A DNA stretch of 64,000 nt, from NCBI GenBank assembly GCA_950097015.1, contig CATNEN010000038.1, positions 5,377,001 through 5,441,000 on the forward strand. The letters run 5' to 3'. The first letter of the stretch is position 1; each line of letters opens with the position of its first letter. The notes below the pieces were generated by a model. The model searched no databases, was not told the DNA's origin, and was given only the letters and a program-made list of their open reading frames with translations. The position numbers were made by a program, and so were the translations under genes. Source of the stretch: Macrostomum hystrix. Its lineage: Eukaryota > Platyhelminthes > Macrostomidae. Shown piece by piece: positions 35,101 through 46,191 of the stretch.

Positions 35101-38100
35101 CTTTCCAACCTGACAACTCACTTTCCAACCTGACAACTCACTTTCCAACCTGACAACTCACTTCCCAACCTGACAACTCACTTCCCAACCTGACTACTCA
35201 CTTCCCAACCTGACAACTCACTTTCCAACCTGACTACTCACTTTCCAACCTGACAACTCACTTTCCAACCTGACAACTCACTTTCCAACCTGACAACTCA
35301 CTTCCCAACCTGACAACTCACTTCCCAACCTGACTACTTACTTCCCAACCTGACAACTCACTTCCCAACCTTACAACTCACTTCCCAACCTGACAACTCA
35401 CTTCCCAACCTGACTACTCACTTTCCAACCTGACAACTCACTTTCCAACCTGACTACTCACTTTCCAACCTGACAACTCACTTTCCAACCTGACTACTCA
35501 CTTTCCAACCTGACAACTCACTTTCCAACCTGACAACTCACTTTCCAACCTGACAACTCACTTCCCAACCTGACAACTCACTTCCCAACCTTACAACTCA
35601 CTTCCCAACCTGACAACTCACTTCCCAACCTGACTACTCACTTCCCAACCTGACTACTCACTTCCCAACCTGACTACTCACTTCCCAACCTTACAACTCA
35701 CTTCCCAACCTGACAACTCACTTCCCAACCTGACTACTCACTTCCCAACCTGACAACTCACTTCCCAACCTGACTACTCACTTTCCAACCTGACTACTCA
35801 CTTCCCAACCTGACTACTCACTTCCCAACCTGACAACTCACTTCCCAACCTGACTACTCACTTCCCAACCTGACAACTCACTTCCCAACCTGACAACTCA
35901 CTTTCCAACCTGACAACTCACTTCCCAACCTGACAACTCACTTTCCAACCTGACTACTCACTTTCCAACCTGACAACTCACTTTCCAACCTGACAACTCA
36001 CTTCCCAACCTGACAACTCACTTCCCAACCTGACTACTTACTTCCCAACCTGACTACTCACTTCCCAACCTTACAACTCACTTCCCAACCTGACTACTCA
36101 CTTTCCAACCTGACTACTCACTTTCCAACCTGACAACTCACTTCCCAACCTGACTACTTACTTCCCAACCTGACTACTCACTTCCCAACCTTACAACTTA
36201 CTTCCCAACCTGACAACTCACTTTCCAACCTGACTACTCACTTCCCAACCTGACAACTCACTTCCCAACCTGACTACTCACTTTCCAACCTGACTACTCA
36301 CTTTCCAACCTGACAACTCACTTTCCAACCTGACAACTCACTTTCCAACCTGACTACTCACTTCCTAACCTGACTACTCACTTTCCAACCTGACTACTCA
36401 CTTTCCAACCTGACTACTCACTTTCCAACCTGACTACTCACTTTCCAACCTGACTACTCACTTTCCAACCTGACAACTCACTTTCCAACCTGACTACTCA
36501 CTTTCCAACCTGACTACTCACTTCCCAACCTGACTACTCACTTCCCAACCTGACTACTCACTTTCCAACCTGACTACTCACTTCCCAACCTGACTACTCA
36601 CTTCCCAACCTGACTACTCACTTTCCAACCTGACTACTCACTTTCCAACCTGACTACTCACTTCCCAACCTGACTACTCACTTCCCAACCTTACAACTCA
36701 CTTCCCAACCTGACTACTCACTTTCCAACCTGACTACTCACTTTCCAACCTGACAACTCACTTCCCAACCTGACTACTTACTTCCCAACCTGACTACTCA
36801 CTTCCCAACCTTACAACTCACTTTCCAACCTGACTACTCACTTTCCAACCTGACTACTCACTTCCCAACCTGACAACTCACTTTCCAACCTGACAACTCA
36901 CTTCCCAACCTGACAACTCACTTTCCAACCTGACTACTCACTTTCCAACCTGACAACTCACTTTCCAACCTGACAACTCACTTTCCAACCTGACTACTCA
37001 CTTCCCAACCTGACAACTCACTTCCCAACCTGACTACTCACTTTCCAACCTGACTACTCACTTCCTAACCTGACTACTCACTTTCCAACCTGACTACTCA
37101 CTTTCCAACCTGACTACTCACTTTCCAACCTGACTACTCACTTTCCAACCTGACTACTCACTTTCCAACCTGACTACTCACTTTCCAACCTGACAACTCA
37201 CTTTCCAACCTGACTACTCACTTTCCAACCTGACTACTCACTTCCCAACCTGACTACTCACTTCCCAACCTGACTACTCACTTTCCAACCTGACTACTCA
37301 CTTCCCAACCTGACTACTCACTTCCCAACCTTACAACTCACTTTCCAACCTGACTACTCACTTTCCAACCTGACTACTCACTTCCCAACCTGACTACTCA
37401 CTTTCCAACCTGACTACTCACTTTCCAACCTGACTACTCACTTCCCAACCTGACTACTCACTTTCCAACCTGACTACTCACTTCCCAACCTGACTACTCA
37501 CTTCCCAACCTGACTACTCACTTCCCAACCTGACAACTCACTTTCCAACCTGACTACTCACTTTCCAACCTGACAACTCACTTTCCAACCTGACAACTCA
37601 CTTTCCAACCTGACTACTCACTTTCCAACCTGACTACTCACTTTCCAACCTGACTACTCACTTCCCAACCTGACTACTCACTTTCCAACCTGACTACTCA
37701 CTTTCCAACCTGACTACTCACTTCCCAACCTTACAACTCACTTCCCAACCTGACTACTCACTTTCCAACCTGACTACCCTCTTGCCAACCTGACTACTCA
37801 CCTCACCTACCAGTCTCGATAACTCCGAACCACCCATTTACTTACTAGTCTTTTAAAGACCACAGCGACTTACAAAAGACAGGCTGCAATGAGTAGAACA
37901 TCGCTGACAATAACGCTGACACGCTGAAACATCACTGTAGCACTGGAGGCATAGTTTAGGTTGTTGACAATCAGCATGCCGGGATCCACCAGTGCAGCGA
38001 GCTGGGACAGACTCCATTCAAAATAGGCAAAGTATGGCGGATAGTCCAATGTCCACTGGGAGGTGTTCTGTGGAGTGCAGAAGATACATGAACATTTTTG

Positions 38101-38394
38101 CTGACATTGTTATTGAAAGTGAAAAATGGCATTCAGTCAACTCATACCTCAGAATACCATTTGTTTAAGGGCAAAGAGTATGTTATTGCCAACCAGTTCC
38201 TGTGGACTTCAAAGTCTGTAGAATGACTAAAATAAAAATAACAATGATTTGTCAAGGCTTTGAAAATAATTGGCATACTAAACATACACATTAACAACTC
38301 ACTAGAGCTGGGAGAAGATTAGCTTTAAAAACACCAATGCAACTGCCACAAGAAGTATGTCTGTTTTAGAACTAAACTTCTGTAAAGCAGACAT
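29174..38394 (-). CDS. ALG8, dolichyl-P-Glc:Glc1Man9GlcNAc2-PP-dolichol glucosyltransferase, 11 exons
   Basis: ER membrane enzyme that adds the second glucose to the lipid-linked oligosaccharide used for N-glycosylation. Exons: 38394-38303, 38226-38148, 38067-37874, 33734-33628, 33531-33334, 32841-32747, 32549-32429, 32345-32209, 30643-30486, 30412-30315, 29487-29174. Every phase agrees, giving 530 residues against 526 in human. Diagnostic segments: [96 protein letters not shown] and [10 protein letters not shown]. The N-terminal DFEVHRNW acidic motif is the expected catalytic-loop region of ALG6/ALG8 enzymes; FQHTVLP-type and [13 protein letters not shown] mark ALG8 rather than ALG6. Intron 6 uses an unusual donor (TAT/GTTGGT). 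Introns 3, 5, 8 and 10 hold large private minisatellites; intron 3 is 4.1 kb. Confidence 0.96.
29575..30238. repeat. Minisatellite in ALG8 intron 10, 20-22 bp unit
   Basis: About 31 copies of GACTTTCTACCCCTTCCTTT(T). Length varies by one or two T residues per copy. The array fills most of the 827 bp intron at 29488-30314. On the gene strand the unit is a purine-rich GGGGTAGAAAGTCAAAAGGA. Confidence 0.96.
30670..30925. repeat. Degenerate minisatellite at the 3' end of ALG8 intron 8
   Basis: Seven or eight diverged copies of AAAGACTAGTAGACAATGGA plus TAAGGGTCTGGAC, 24-33 bp long. It starts about 30 bases from the exon 9 acceptor at 30644, so the branch point would fall in or near the first copy. 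Confidence 0.85.
30981..31203 (+). pseudogene. Decayed transposon-protein fragment inside ALG8 intron 8
   Basis: On the plus strand, opposite to ALG8, a GC-richer stretch reads [15 protein letters not shown], a stop, then [20 protein letters not shown] and [16 protein letters not shown]. Such Arg/Glu-rich repeats ending in NEDYR-type motifs are common in transposon-encoded proteins. A frame shift near 31020 would join an upstream segment. Identification is by style only. Confidence 0.25.
31590..32108. repeat. Minisatellite in ALG8 intron 8, 20 bp unit (GAAGGTCACAGAACAGGTAG)
   Basis: About 25 copies. From about 31650 the 20-base register holds without length change. A GAATGTCGCAGAACAGGTAG variant recurs at regular spacing. 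The plus strand carries CAG/GTAG in each copy; ALG8 itself is on the minus strand. Confidence 0.97.
32930..33290. repeat. Minisatellite in ALG8 intron 5, 58 bp unit
   Basis: About six copies of a long unit made of two related halves: AAACTGTCTATGGTCCAACT and AAAATGTCTATGATTAGACC. The shared TGTCTATG suggests an older unit of about 29 bp that was doubled. Intron 5 spans 32842-33333. Confidence 0.93.
33890..37805. repeat. Giant minisatellite in ALG8 intron 3, 20 bp unit, about 195 copies
   Basis: The unit is CTTCCCAACCTGACTACTCA. From 33901 to 37800 the 20-base register never slips: 195 successive units differ only by substitution, chiefly CTTCCC/CTTTCC and ACTACT/ACAACT, with rarer TTACAACT. 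The left half is rich in ACAACT and the right half in ACTACT. It makes up 94% of the 4139 bp intron 3 (33735-37873). On the gene strand each copy contains GTCAG/GTTGGG. Confidence 0.98.
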
Positions 38395-38400
38395 TTTAAG

Positions 38401-38412
38401 GCTGAAATGATA
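38401..38412 (-). promoter_or_regulatory. 3' splice-site-like sequence just upstream of the ALG8 start codon
   Basis: On the gene strand ATCCTATCATTTCAG precedes the ALG8 ATG by nine bases. A pyrimidine tract ending in CAG directly before a start codon suggests a 5' UTR intron or a trans-splicing acceptor. No matching donor was identified. Confidence 0.4.
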
Positions 38413-39470
38413 GGATCAAAATGTTTTGATTAATTAATAAAGCTGTAGGCACAAAAATATTTGTATACCCGGTATTGTTGAATGTACAAATTCTTCTCTA
38501 GAAGAGTTTCGCCATAGCAATGGATACAAAGCTTTTTGGATATGTTTGTATTTTGTTTCTGTATCTTGAGTTCTGAAATAGTTTGTACTGAAGAGAGTAA
38601 AACAAACAGCACAGTGGAAATAGATAGAGAAAGAAAATTTTATTGAAACTCAAGCTGCTAAAGATTTCAATGCTACATTTATGTTTATGGGGACATGTGG
38701 ATGGCTATGATGATATAGAAAGCCTAATGAGGGCTAATGACAAGGAAGATATGTAAAAACACTACAGACTGCCTACAATCGGAACTCCTAATTCCTTGGT
38801 TTTTGAAACACAAAAGGCGGAGGCCAAAGCTCTGGATTTCAACTATGATAACAATGCATACATACTGACTTGCCCAACACTGTCTCACAAACAAGACAAG
38901 TAAAGCACACAAGTTCTAGAATGAAAAGTGTAGCTATCAACAAATAACACTCAGGAACTGGAGCATGTTTCTTAAAAGAAATGAAGCAAATTATTTATTC
39001 AGCTGATATTTCTTTCAACACTGAAGGGTTTGTTCAATTGCGACTTAATTAGCTAGTTGCAGCAAATGAACAATAGTAAAATATCAAAACTGCAAAACCT
39101 ATATGCCTACTCTGTCTCTTATAGCAGCACATGCTTCACAATACATTAAAAAAAGATTCATAACACTTCAGTTAAACAAGATGCTATCACAAAACATTTT
39201 CGTGAGATAAACTAACATGCAAAGCAAAAATAAATTAAGCAAAAACATTGCCAAAAGGAGCAACAGTGAACAGCAGATAGCAAATAATTTGATGGGACAC
39301 GGACATCAGAAAATTTAAGACTTTCTGCTTCAACTGGGGTTTTATGGCCAGTAGAATTCATTTTTGCCCACGATGTAATATAATTGCGCAAGGCTGGCAG
39401 CGTAACTAACAGCAACACATAGGGCGACCATTTTGGAAGTCAGGTTGCTAATGTTTAAGCTTCACCTTGA
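38413..39470. other. AT-rich region upstream of ALG8, nothing recognised
   Basis: Short open frames exist on the minus strand, but none has coding character or a recognisable motif. It probably includes the ALG8 promoter. Confidence 0.5.
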
Positions 39471-39474
39471 TGTA

Positions 39475-39850
39475 TTTCAATGAGAATTAACTTCGGCAAT
39501 GCATTTTGATATAGATGCATGCATATAATAGTTAGCATTGGGAACAGTTTATGTCGGCAATGTATTTTGGTATACTGCATCCATGTATATAATCTTTTTT
39601 AGTTAGCGTCGGGAAAAGTTTACGTTGGCAATGTATTTTGGTATACTGCATCCATGCATAGGCCTATATATTTTTAGTTAGCATTGGGAAAAGTTTATGT
39701 TGGCAATGTATTTTGGTATACTGCATCTATACATATATATTTTTAGTTAGCATCGGGAAAAGTATACATCACCAATGTATTTTGGTATACTACATCCATG
39801 CATATATATTTTTAGTTAGTGTCAGGAGAAGTTTACGTTGGCAAGTATAG
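39475..39850. repeat. Long-unit tandem repeat, about 78 bp, 5 copies
   Basis: Diverged copies of a unit with TTAGTTAGCATTGGGAAAAG, GTTGGCAATGTATTTTGGTA and TACTGCATCCATGCATATAT in order. One copy contains GGCCTATATA. Divergence between copies is far higher than in the short-unit arrays, so it looks older. Confidence 0.88.
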
Positions 39851-40140
39851 ATAGTATGTTTTTTGAGAGATGAATCATCAGCATGACTAATTGTCCACTT
39901 GGGGTGGGTTAGGGAATTCCTTGTCACACACCCCAATTAAAGTCTTGTCCCACTAGTAGCCACCCCACTCCAGTGTATGTAAATTTTAACTTCGTTTCAA
40001 TGTTGGTAAAAACTGATTGGCCAAAGTTATATACTGTATATAGGCTTTAGCGTAGGGTAGGCCTAAATTTAGAAAATACAGATATAATAAAATTTTGGTT
40101 AGGCTACAATAGAACTATTCTTTAGGCTACCTTTCACCAA

Positions 40141-40431
40141 TAGCCGTTTGATTATTCGTCCGGTTAACCAAGTTATAACTTATAACTAAGTTATAATATA
40201 ACTAAGTTAGGCCCTATAAGGGGTTGTAGCACTACCACGAGAACCTCTATCATTTGTTAGATAAATTAACAAGCTGCAAAAGGACAGTCATTCAGATTTG
40301 AAGTTTTGAATCATGTCCTTGAGGGGAAAGGGGAGAAATTAAGTCCTTGGGTAGTTAACCGGTTAACCCAATGAATAACGAAATGGCCATTTGTCCAGTT
40401 AACCAGACAAATAACAACTTACCTATAAATA
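40141..40431. mobile_element. Candidate MITE-like or palindromic element with TTAACC motifs
   Basis: GTCCGGTTAACC near 40160 and GTCCAGTTAACC near 40395 flank a 250 bp segment that also has GTTAACCGGTTAACCC at 40354 and the palindrome AAATGGCCATTT at 40381-40392. The parts look like rearranged inverted termini. No transposase or clean target duplication was seen. Confidence 0.25.
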
Positions 40432-41160
40432 AAATAAATAAATATATTTATATAAATAAATATAAATATATATATACATTATTTGTCACTGATGATCTCC
40501 TCGCAAGAAATGTAATAGGTCTTAGGTCTAGCTATCTGAGTTTTAGCTAGCTGTTTTATGAGCTAGCATAGCTGGCTCACTGGACCAGTCACCTAGCAGG
40601 CGAGGCTAGCAGGACAATAGTGCAATGTAATGTAATTGTAATGCCTAAAAATTAGAAATAGGCCATGGCTTAACAAATTTATATTTGACCTATAGCTTGT
40701 ACCATGGAAAGCTATCTATCAAAAGCTTAAATTTTGACTTGTTATATTAATACTAGTTTTATTACGAACGCACGTGATGCATTAGTTCATAAAAATGGCG
40801 AACAAGGTGATTTAATTTTCGGAGAAGCAACTATTGCCGCTAACTCAAATTTCCGATAAAAAAAATCCCAAGCTAAAACAAAAAGTTGGCTTTTTATTAA
40901 ACTTTTTTAGTTTATTTTGATTATTAAATAAATTTTAAATATTAAATTATAATTAAAGTGATGCCACTTCCATTGCGAGCTGAAAATGCCCTGTATAACG
41001 AAACAAAGCGAAAGCGAAAGTATTCCGATCCCACTATATATGCATATTTTTCTATCGTGTAAGGTGTATTTTAGTGTGAGCTCTTTTGCTATTCCGTCAG
41101 TATAGCGAAAGTTCCGTCTATTTTTAGAACGTTGTGTTAATTAAAGGTAAGAAATAAAAA

Positions 41161-41345
41161 AATAGCCGGTCCCCGGGCCAGCCAGCTGGGGCAGACGCCA
41201 ACCACCCCGTCAACCCTTACCCCTGGGCTAGAGTCCCGGCCAATCAGATTGTGATCCGGCCTCACTGAATTTCTAACCGATAGGATCTGTCGGAGCAGCA
41301 CCGAAAGCAGAGATAGCAGGGCCTCGTCTGCAAAGTAGGGCGTGG
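41161..41345. other. GC-rich island of unknown nature
   Basis: A sharply bounded GC-rich block within AT-rich DNA. On the minus strand a possible exon is seen: acceptor CTTTGCAG, an open frame reading EALLSLLSVLLRQILSV, and a donor-like CA/GTGAGG. It also carries an inverted CCAAT (ATTGG). It could be an exon, a promoter or an inserted element; none can be chosen from sequence alone. Confidence 0.3.
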
Positions 41346-42664
41346 GTATTTGGGTATTAAGGCCAGTTAGTAAAACTATAAATTCTCATTTTGTCCAACT
41401 CTGAGTCTCGCTATTAAACTACGCACTAATCGTTCTATTATTTCTGAGCTAAAACTTTTCATTAATGTCAGTCTCCTACTAGCTTTTACAGTGTTTTGAG
41501 TTATCCGAGTACAAGTACAAGTGTATCTTGTCTAATCTTCCATGTACTCGAACTACAATTAATAAGTTTTTGTTTGTCATTCATTAATGCCGTATAATGT
41601 TACAGTACGCAATGTTCATGGTAATTCACGATGATAAAAGGGATTCATGTTTTAACGAGTCTTTATAATTCTCTTTCTCTTAATGAAATGCGAGCTGAAA
41701 TTTATGTTTAATAAATGTTTCGTTTCGTTTCGATAATAGTCGAGCGGAATCGTTTTGACTGCAAATACGTTTAAGCGCAGACTCTCAGATTTTAATAATT
41801 TAACTATGCGAATTGAACAATGTGAGCTAGTCAATAAGAAATGGCGCCTAGTTTCAATAAGTTCCAATCATAATAAAAAAGAACTAATAAGTATAATAAG
41901 CACAGTATCTCACGAAAGTTATTTGCAATACTCCTGTTGACGTGTACTTTGGTACTTTCAGCTAACGATTGTAAAAACATTTTCAATTAAAACCAAATAA
42001 TCAAGCCTTACAAAAGTATGGAATGCGAAATCGGAATTAATTTTACAAGCCTTAATTACTGAGTCACGGCGACACAGTCGCTACAAGAGATTTAGTACAT
42101 TATTAAGCTTTAAGACTAATTTCATTAAATCAAGATTGGATTACATAAATAAACAGTAACGTTACAAAACTAATGCTTTTAAAAAAAGTAAAGTTTAAAT
42201 GAGACGAAAGCAAGCCAGGTGAACAAGAGTTCTGAAAGTAGCAAACACAAGTTATTACAATACATCATAACGATCGAGTACAAATTATATACATAATTTT
42301 AGCAATAGTTCATTAACAAGCTAACGAACTATTACTCTATTATGACGAAGTACAATAGTTAAAGCAATTGAAAAGCAGTTGCAGATTTGTTCGGTCATAG
42401 GTCGCGGTTCCATAGAAGATTGGCCAGATTAAAACAGCGTGTTAGGTTAGCCAGTAAAGGCGAATTAGCGAACTACGAGTTGAGAAGGCTAATTAAAATG
42501 AGTTTAAGTTTAGGACCAACCACAAAGGTACAATGCTGACTGCTTCAAGCACGAGGTTATGAAAAAAGCAACTTCAACGTAAAATACACAACGAAAAAAA
42601 GGAAAACAACTAACTTTAAGAAAATCCGAATGAGACTTGCAGTCAGAAAACGATGAATAAATAC

Positions 42665-43750
42665 TGCTAACTCCAGTACAGGTGTGCTAACTCCAGTACA
42701 GGTGTGCTAACTCCAGTACAGGTGTGTGCTAACTCCAGTACAGGTGTGCTAACTCCAGTACAGGTGTGCTAACTCCAGTACAGGTGTGCTAACTCCAGTA
42801 CAGGTGTGTGCTAACTCCAGTACAGGTGTGTGCTAACTCCAGTACAGGTGTGTGCTAACTCCAGTACAGGTGTGCTAACTCCAGTACAGGTGTGCTAACT
42901 CCAGTACAGGTGTGCTAACTCCAGTACAGGTGTGTGCTAACTCCAGTACAGGTGTGTGCTAACTCCAGTACAGATGTGCGCTAACTCCAGTACAGGTGTG
43001 CTAACTCCAGTACAGGTGTGCTAACTCCAGTACAGGTGTGCTAACTCCAGTACAGGTGTGCTAACTCCAGTACAGGTGTGTGCTAACTCCAGTACAGGTG
43101 TGTGCTAACTCCAGTACAGGTGTGCTAACTCCAGTACAGGTGTGCTAACTCCAGTACAGGTGTGCTAACTCCAGTACAGGTGTGTGCTAACTCCAGTACA
43201 GGTGTGCTAACTCCATTACAGGTGTGCTAACTCCAGTACAGGTGTGCTAACTCCAGTACAGGTGTGCTAACTCCATTACAGGTGTGCTAACTCCAGTACA
43301 GGTGTGCTAACTCCAGTACAGGTGTGCTAACTCCAGTACAGGTGTGTGCTAACTCCAGTACAGGTGTGTGCTAACTCCAGTACAGGTGTGTGCTAACTCC
43401 AGTACAGGTGTGCTAACTCCAGTACAGGTGTGCTAACTCCAGTACAGGTGTGCTAACTCCAGTACAGGTGTGTGCTAACTCCAGTACAGGTGTGTGCTAA
43501 CTCCAGTACAGGTGTGCGCTAACTCCAGTACAGGTGTGCGCTAACTCCAGTACAGGTGTGCTAACTCCAGTACAGGTGTGCTAACTCCAGTACAGGTGTG
43601 TGCTAACTCCAGTACAGGTGTGCTAACTCCAGTACAGGTGTGCTAACTCCAGTACAGGTGTGTGCTAACTCCAGTACAGGTGTGCTAACTCCAGTACAGG
43701 TGTGTGCTAACTCCAGTACAGGTGTGTGCTAACTCCAGTACAAGTGTGGC
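42665..43750. repeat. Minisatellite, 20/22 bp unit (GTGCTAACTCCAGTACAGGT)
   Basis: About 53 copies, with unit length 20 or 22 depending on one or two GT steps. On the plus strand each copy has the order donor-like GTGTGC, branch-like CTAAC, then TACAG/GT, a miniature of all splicing signals. It begins about 30 bases past the nuclear receptor stop codon, hence 3' UTR or immediate flank. Confidence 0.97.
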
Positions 43751-43780
43751 CTTAATTCTGTCCGAGGCAGAAATGCATCT

Positions 43781-45705
43781 TTAGAGTCTCGTTTCTTCTC
43801 CGAGCTGCAAGGAGGCTCGCAGAAGCTCCTCAGTCAGAGGCGGCGGCAGCTGGCCCTCCAAATTGAGAGCCCTATTGAAGTAGCACAGGGCGAGCAGCCT
43901 GCCAGCGGTTAGCTGAGCTCCCAGCTGCAGCAGGTGAGCTCGTCGGATCGGGCAGCGGCAGAGGCGAATCAGTGCCAGCAGGTGGCGCCGTTGAATGCTG
44001 TCGATGCGGTCCTGCTCGGCCCAGTCTGCGTGGCAGCTAGTTTCTAAGAAAAAGATCGGCCTGAGATGCAGCAGCTCGGCGTGGCTGAGGTTCAAGTGAC
44101 CGATGCGCTGGGCAAGGCAGCGTGTCAGCTTGCTAACGCGGGGCACCTGACGAATCAGGCCTTCCTGACGCTCGTGCAGACTGAAGCCTTGGCAGAAATT
44201 GAGCACACCAGAGTAGGGGTGCGAGTTCCAGGCCACCTGCGAATTACAAACTACACGAGTTAATTACCATAGACATTCTAATAGTCAGGAGTTTATTTAG
44301 TGGGTCTGGATTAATATTAGTAAGTCAGGATCGATCATAGATAATATATCATCTGGTCAGGATCCAGTTGGGTCAGGATCCAGTTGGGTCAGGATCCAGT
44401 TGGTCAGGATCCAGTTGGGTCAGCATCCAGTTGGGTCAGCATCCAGTTGGGTCAGCATCCAGTTGGGTCAGGATCCAGTTGGGTCAGGATCCAGTTGGGT
44501 CAGCATCCAGTTAAGTCAGGATCCAGTTAAGTCAGGATCCAGTTGGGTCAGGATCCAGTTGGGTCAGGATCCAGTTGGGTCAGGATCCAGTTGGGTCAGG
44601 ATCCAGTTGGGTCAGGATCCAGTTGGGTCAGGATCCAGTTGGGTCAGGATCCAGTTGGGTCAGGATCCAGTTGGGTCAGGATCCAGTTGGGTCAGGATCC
44701 AGTTGGGTCAGGATCCAGTTGGGTCAACACACAGACCTGCAGCACGATGATGTCCAGCCAGTGTCGCTGCAGCAGGGCCATCTGGTCCTGAATAGCGAGG
44801 CTGGCAAAGTCAGGTAGCCGCTTAGCCCAGCTGATCAGCTTGCCCAGAAACGATTCAACAAGCAACCAGATGCCGCCGGACACCATGGCGGTTATGCCAA
44901 GGCCAGCTGGCAGGCTGCTAAGGTCGATGCGCACCGGCTCCAGATCTGGAGGCGGCGGAGGCGCAGCAGCAGCAGCAGCGGAGTGGTCCTGATGCCTTCT
45001 GCCACCAGAGCCATCATCGTCTCCTTCACGTTCGGCTGATGGCGGCGTTAGTTGGCATGACTGACGAGGCCCGGCTAAAGAGGCTCCGGCCTGCTGACTG
45101 AGGAAGGAGAAATTGATACCTGTTAGACAATGCGAATGCCTGTTAGACAATGCGAATACCTGTTAGACAATGCGAATACCTGTTGGACAATGCGAATACC
45201 TGTTAGACAATGCGAATACCTGTTAGACAATGCGAATACCTGTTAGACAATGCGAATAACTGTTAGACAATGCGAATACCTGTTGGACAATGCGAATACC
45301 TGTTGGACAATGCGAATACCTGTTAGACAATGCGAATACCTGTTGGACAATGCGAATACCTGTTAGACCCGTTATACCTGTTAGTCAATCAGTTTATACG
45401 TTAGGCAGTGAGTCAATCATTATCTACCTGGTATCCGGGGCCAGCGACCTCACCAGACCAGTCCGCATACCAACCTCCAGGCAGCGACGAAATCGGCAAG
45501 CGCCGCAGGCTCGATTCCGCTCGGACAGCAGCGAGCAGTGGCGCTGCCTTCGCAGGCAAGAATAGGACAGAGAGAACTGTACGGTGCGCTTGAAGAATGA
45601 CTTGCACGCGTGGCAGGTCACGGCTCCGTAATGATTGCCAGCCGGGTACTGGCACGAGCAGACGGAGCAGATCGCAACCGGCTGCTCAGTTGCCGAGACA
45701 TTCAT
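43781..45705 (-). CDS. Nuclear receptor with NR3/ERR-like traits, 3 exons
   Basis: DNA-binding transcription factor with a ligand-binding domain. Exons 45705-45428, 45097-44737, 44236-43781; phases 2 and 0 agree, 364 residues. DNA-binding domain: CSVCSCQYPAGNHYG, CHACKSFFKRTVQ (P-box Cys-His-Ala-Cys-Lys-Ser) and CGACRFRRCLEVGM. The second finger has one extra residue between its first two cysteines (CLRRQRHC, six instead of the usual five). A hinge rich in Ala/Pro follows. The ligand-binding domain has the signature LPDFASLAIQDQMALLQRHW and a C-terminal AF-2-like PLTEELL. CRFRRCLEVGM most resembles ERR/NR3 receptors (ACRFTKCLKVGM), but a flatworm-specific group is possible. I chose ATG 45705 (MNVSATEQ) because upstream sequence is promoter-like. 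Confidence 0.87.
44355..44730. repeat. Minisatellite in nuclear receptor intron 2, 16 bp unit (CAGGATCCAGTTGGGT)
   Basis: About 23 copies, with CAGCATCC and TTAAGT variants. Intron 2 spans 44237-44736, and the array ends within about ten bases of its donor. Confidence 0.96.
45112..45372. repeat. Minisatellite in nuclear receptor intron 1, 20 bp unit (CTGTTAGACAATGCGAATAC)
   Basis: Thirteen copies with a TTAGAC/TTGGAC variant. On the gene strand each reads ATTCGCATTGTCTAACAGGT, carrying a branch-like CTAAC and CAG/GT. The array lies immediately upstream of the true pyrimidine tract and acceptor (TTCTCCTTCCTCAG/T) of exon 2. Confidence 0.97.
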
Positions 45706-45889
45706 CGCTGCAGCGACCTCCAGAGTCCGGCTGCTTCCAGCTTTATCAGATTGTCCTGCACTGCAGGCTAAGCTGCAATTGCCAAGCTGGCGAATAAACA
45801 ACAGACAGCTGGCGCGGGCGGGCTGAGGGAAACTGGCTGCATTAAAAGTGCATAGTGAGCATGGGACAGAGGGCAATGCGATAACACGC

Positions 45890-45965
45890 CAGCAGCCAAT
45901 CAGCGAGCAAAGAGGGGCGCGGCAATGACGAGGGAGGTCAGGGCTGGGGGTGGAAGACCGGCTTG
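45890..45965 (-). promoter_or_regulatory. Likely promoter of the nuclear receptor gene
   Basis: AGCAGCCAAT at 45891-45900, the same ten bases as upstream of the galactosyltransferase, and GC-rich GGGGCGCGGC lie about 190 bases upstream of the start codon. The call rests on motifs and position. Confidence 0.4.
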
Positions 45966-46191
45966 ATCCGGCTGCCGCGTAACCGAGTTCTGCCACTAGA
46001 AAAATGTTTTGCTTTGGCCTCGTAAACAGAACAGACGACACTCAATTCTGCTAACGATTGGGCGCTGCTGAGAACTGCAGCAAAATTGCAGCAACAGCTG
46101 CGAAACTAGCGAGAACTGAGGGGCTTGCTGAATAGCTCACATGGGCTTGTAGGCAAATCTTCAATCAGCTGAAGATGGATTCGCATTACTT

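Noticed and set aside
33901..37800. CRISPR array
   Set aside because: Units are directly contiguous without unique spacers, in an intron of an animal gene.
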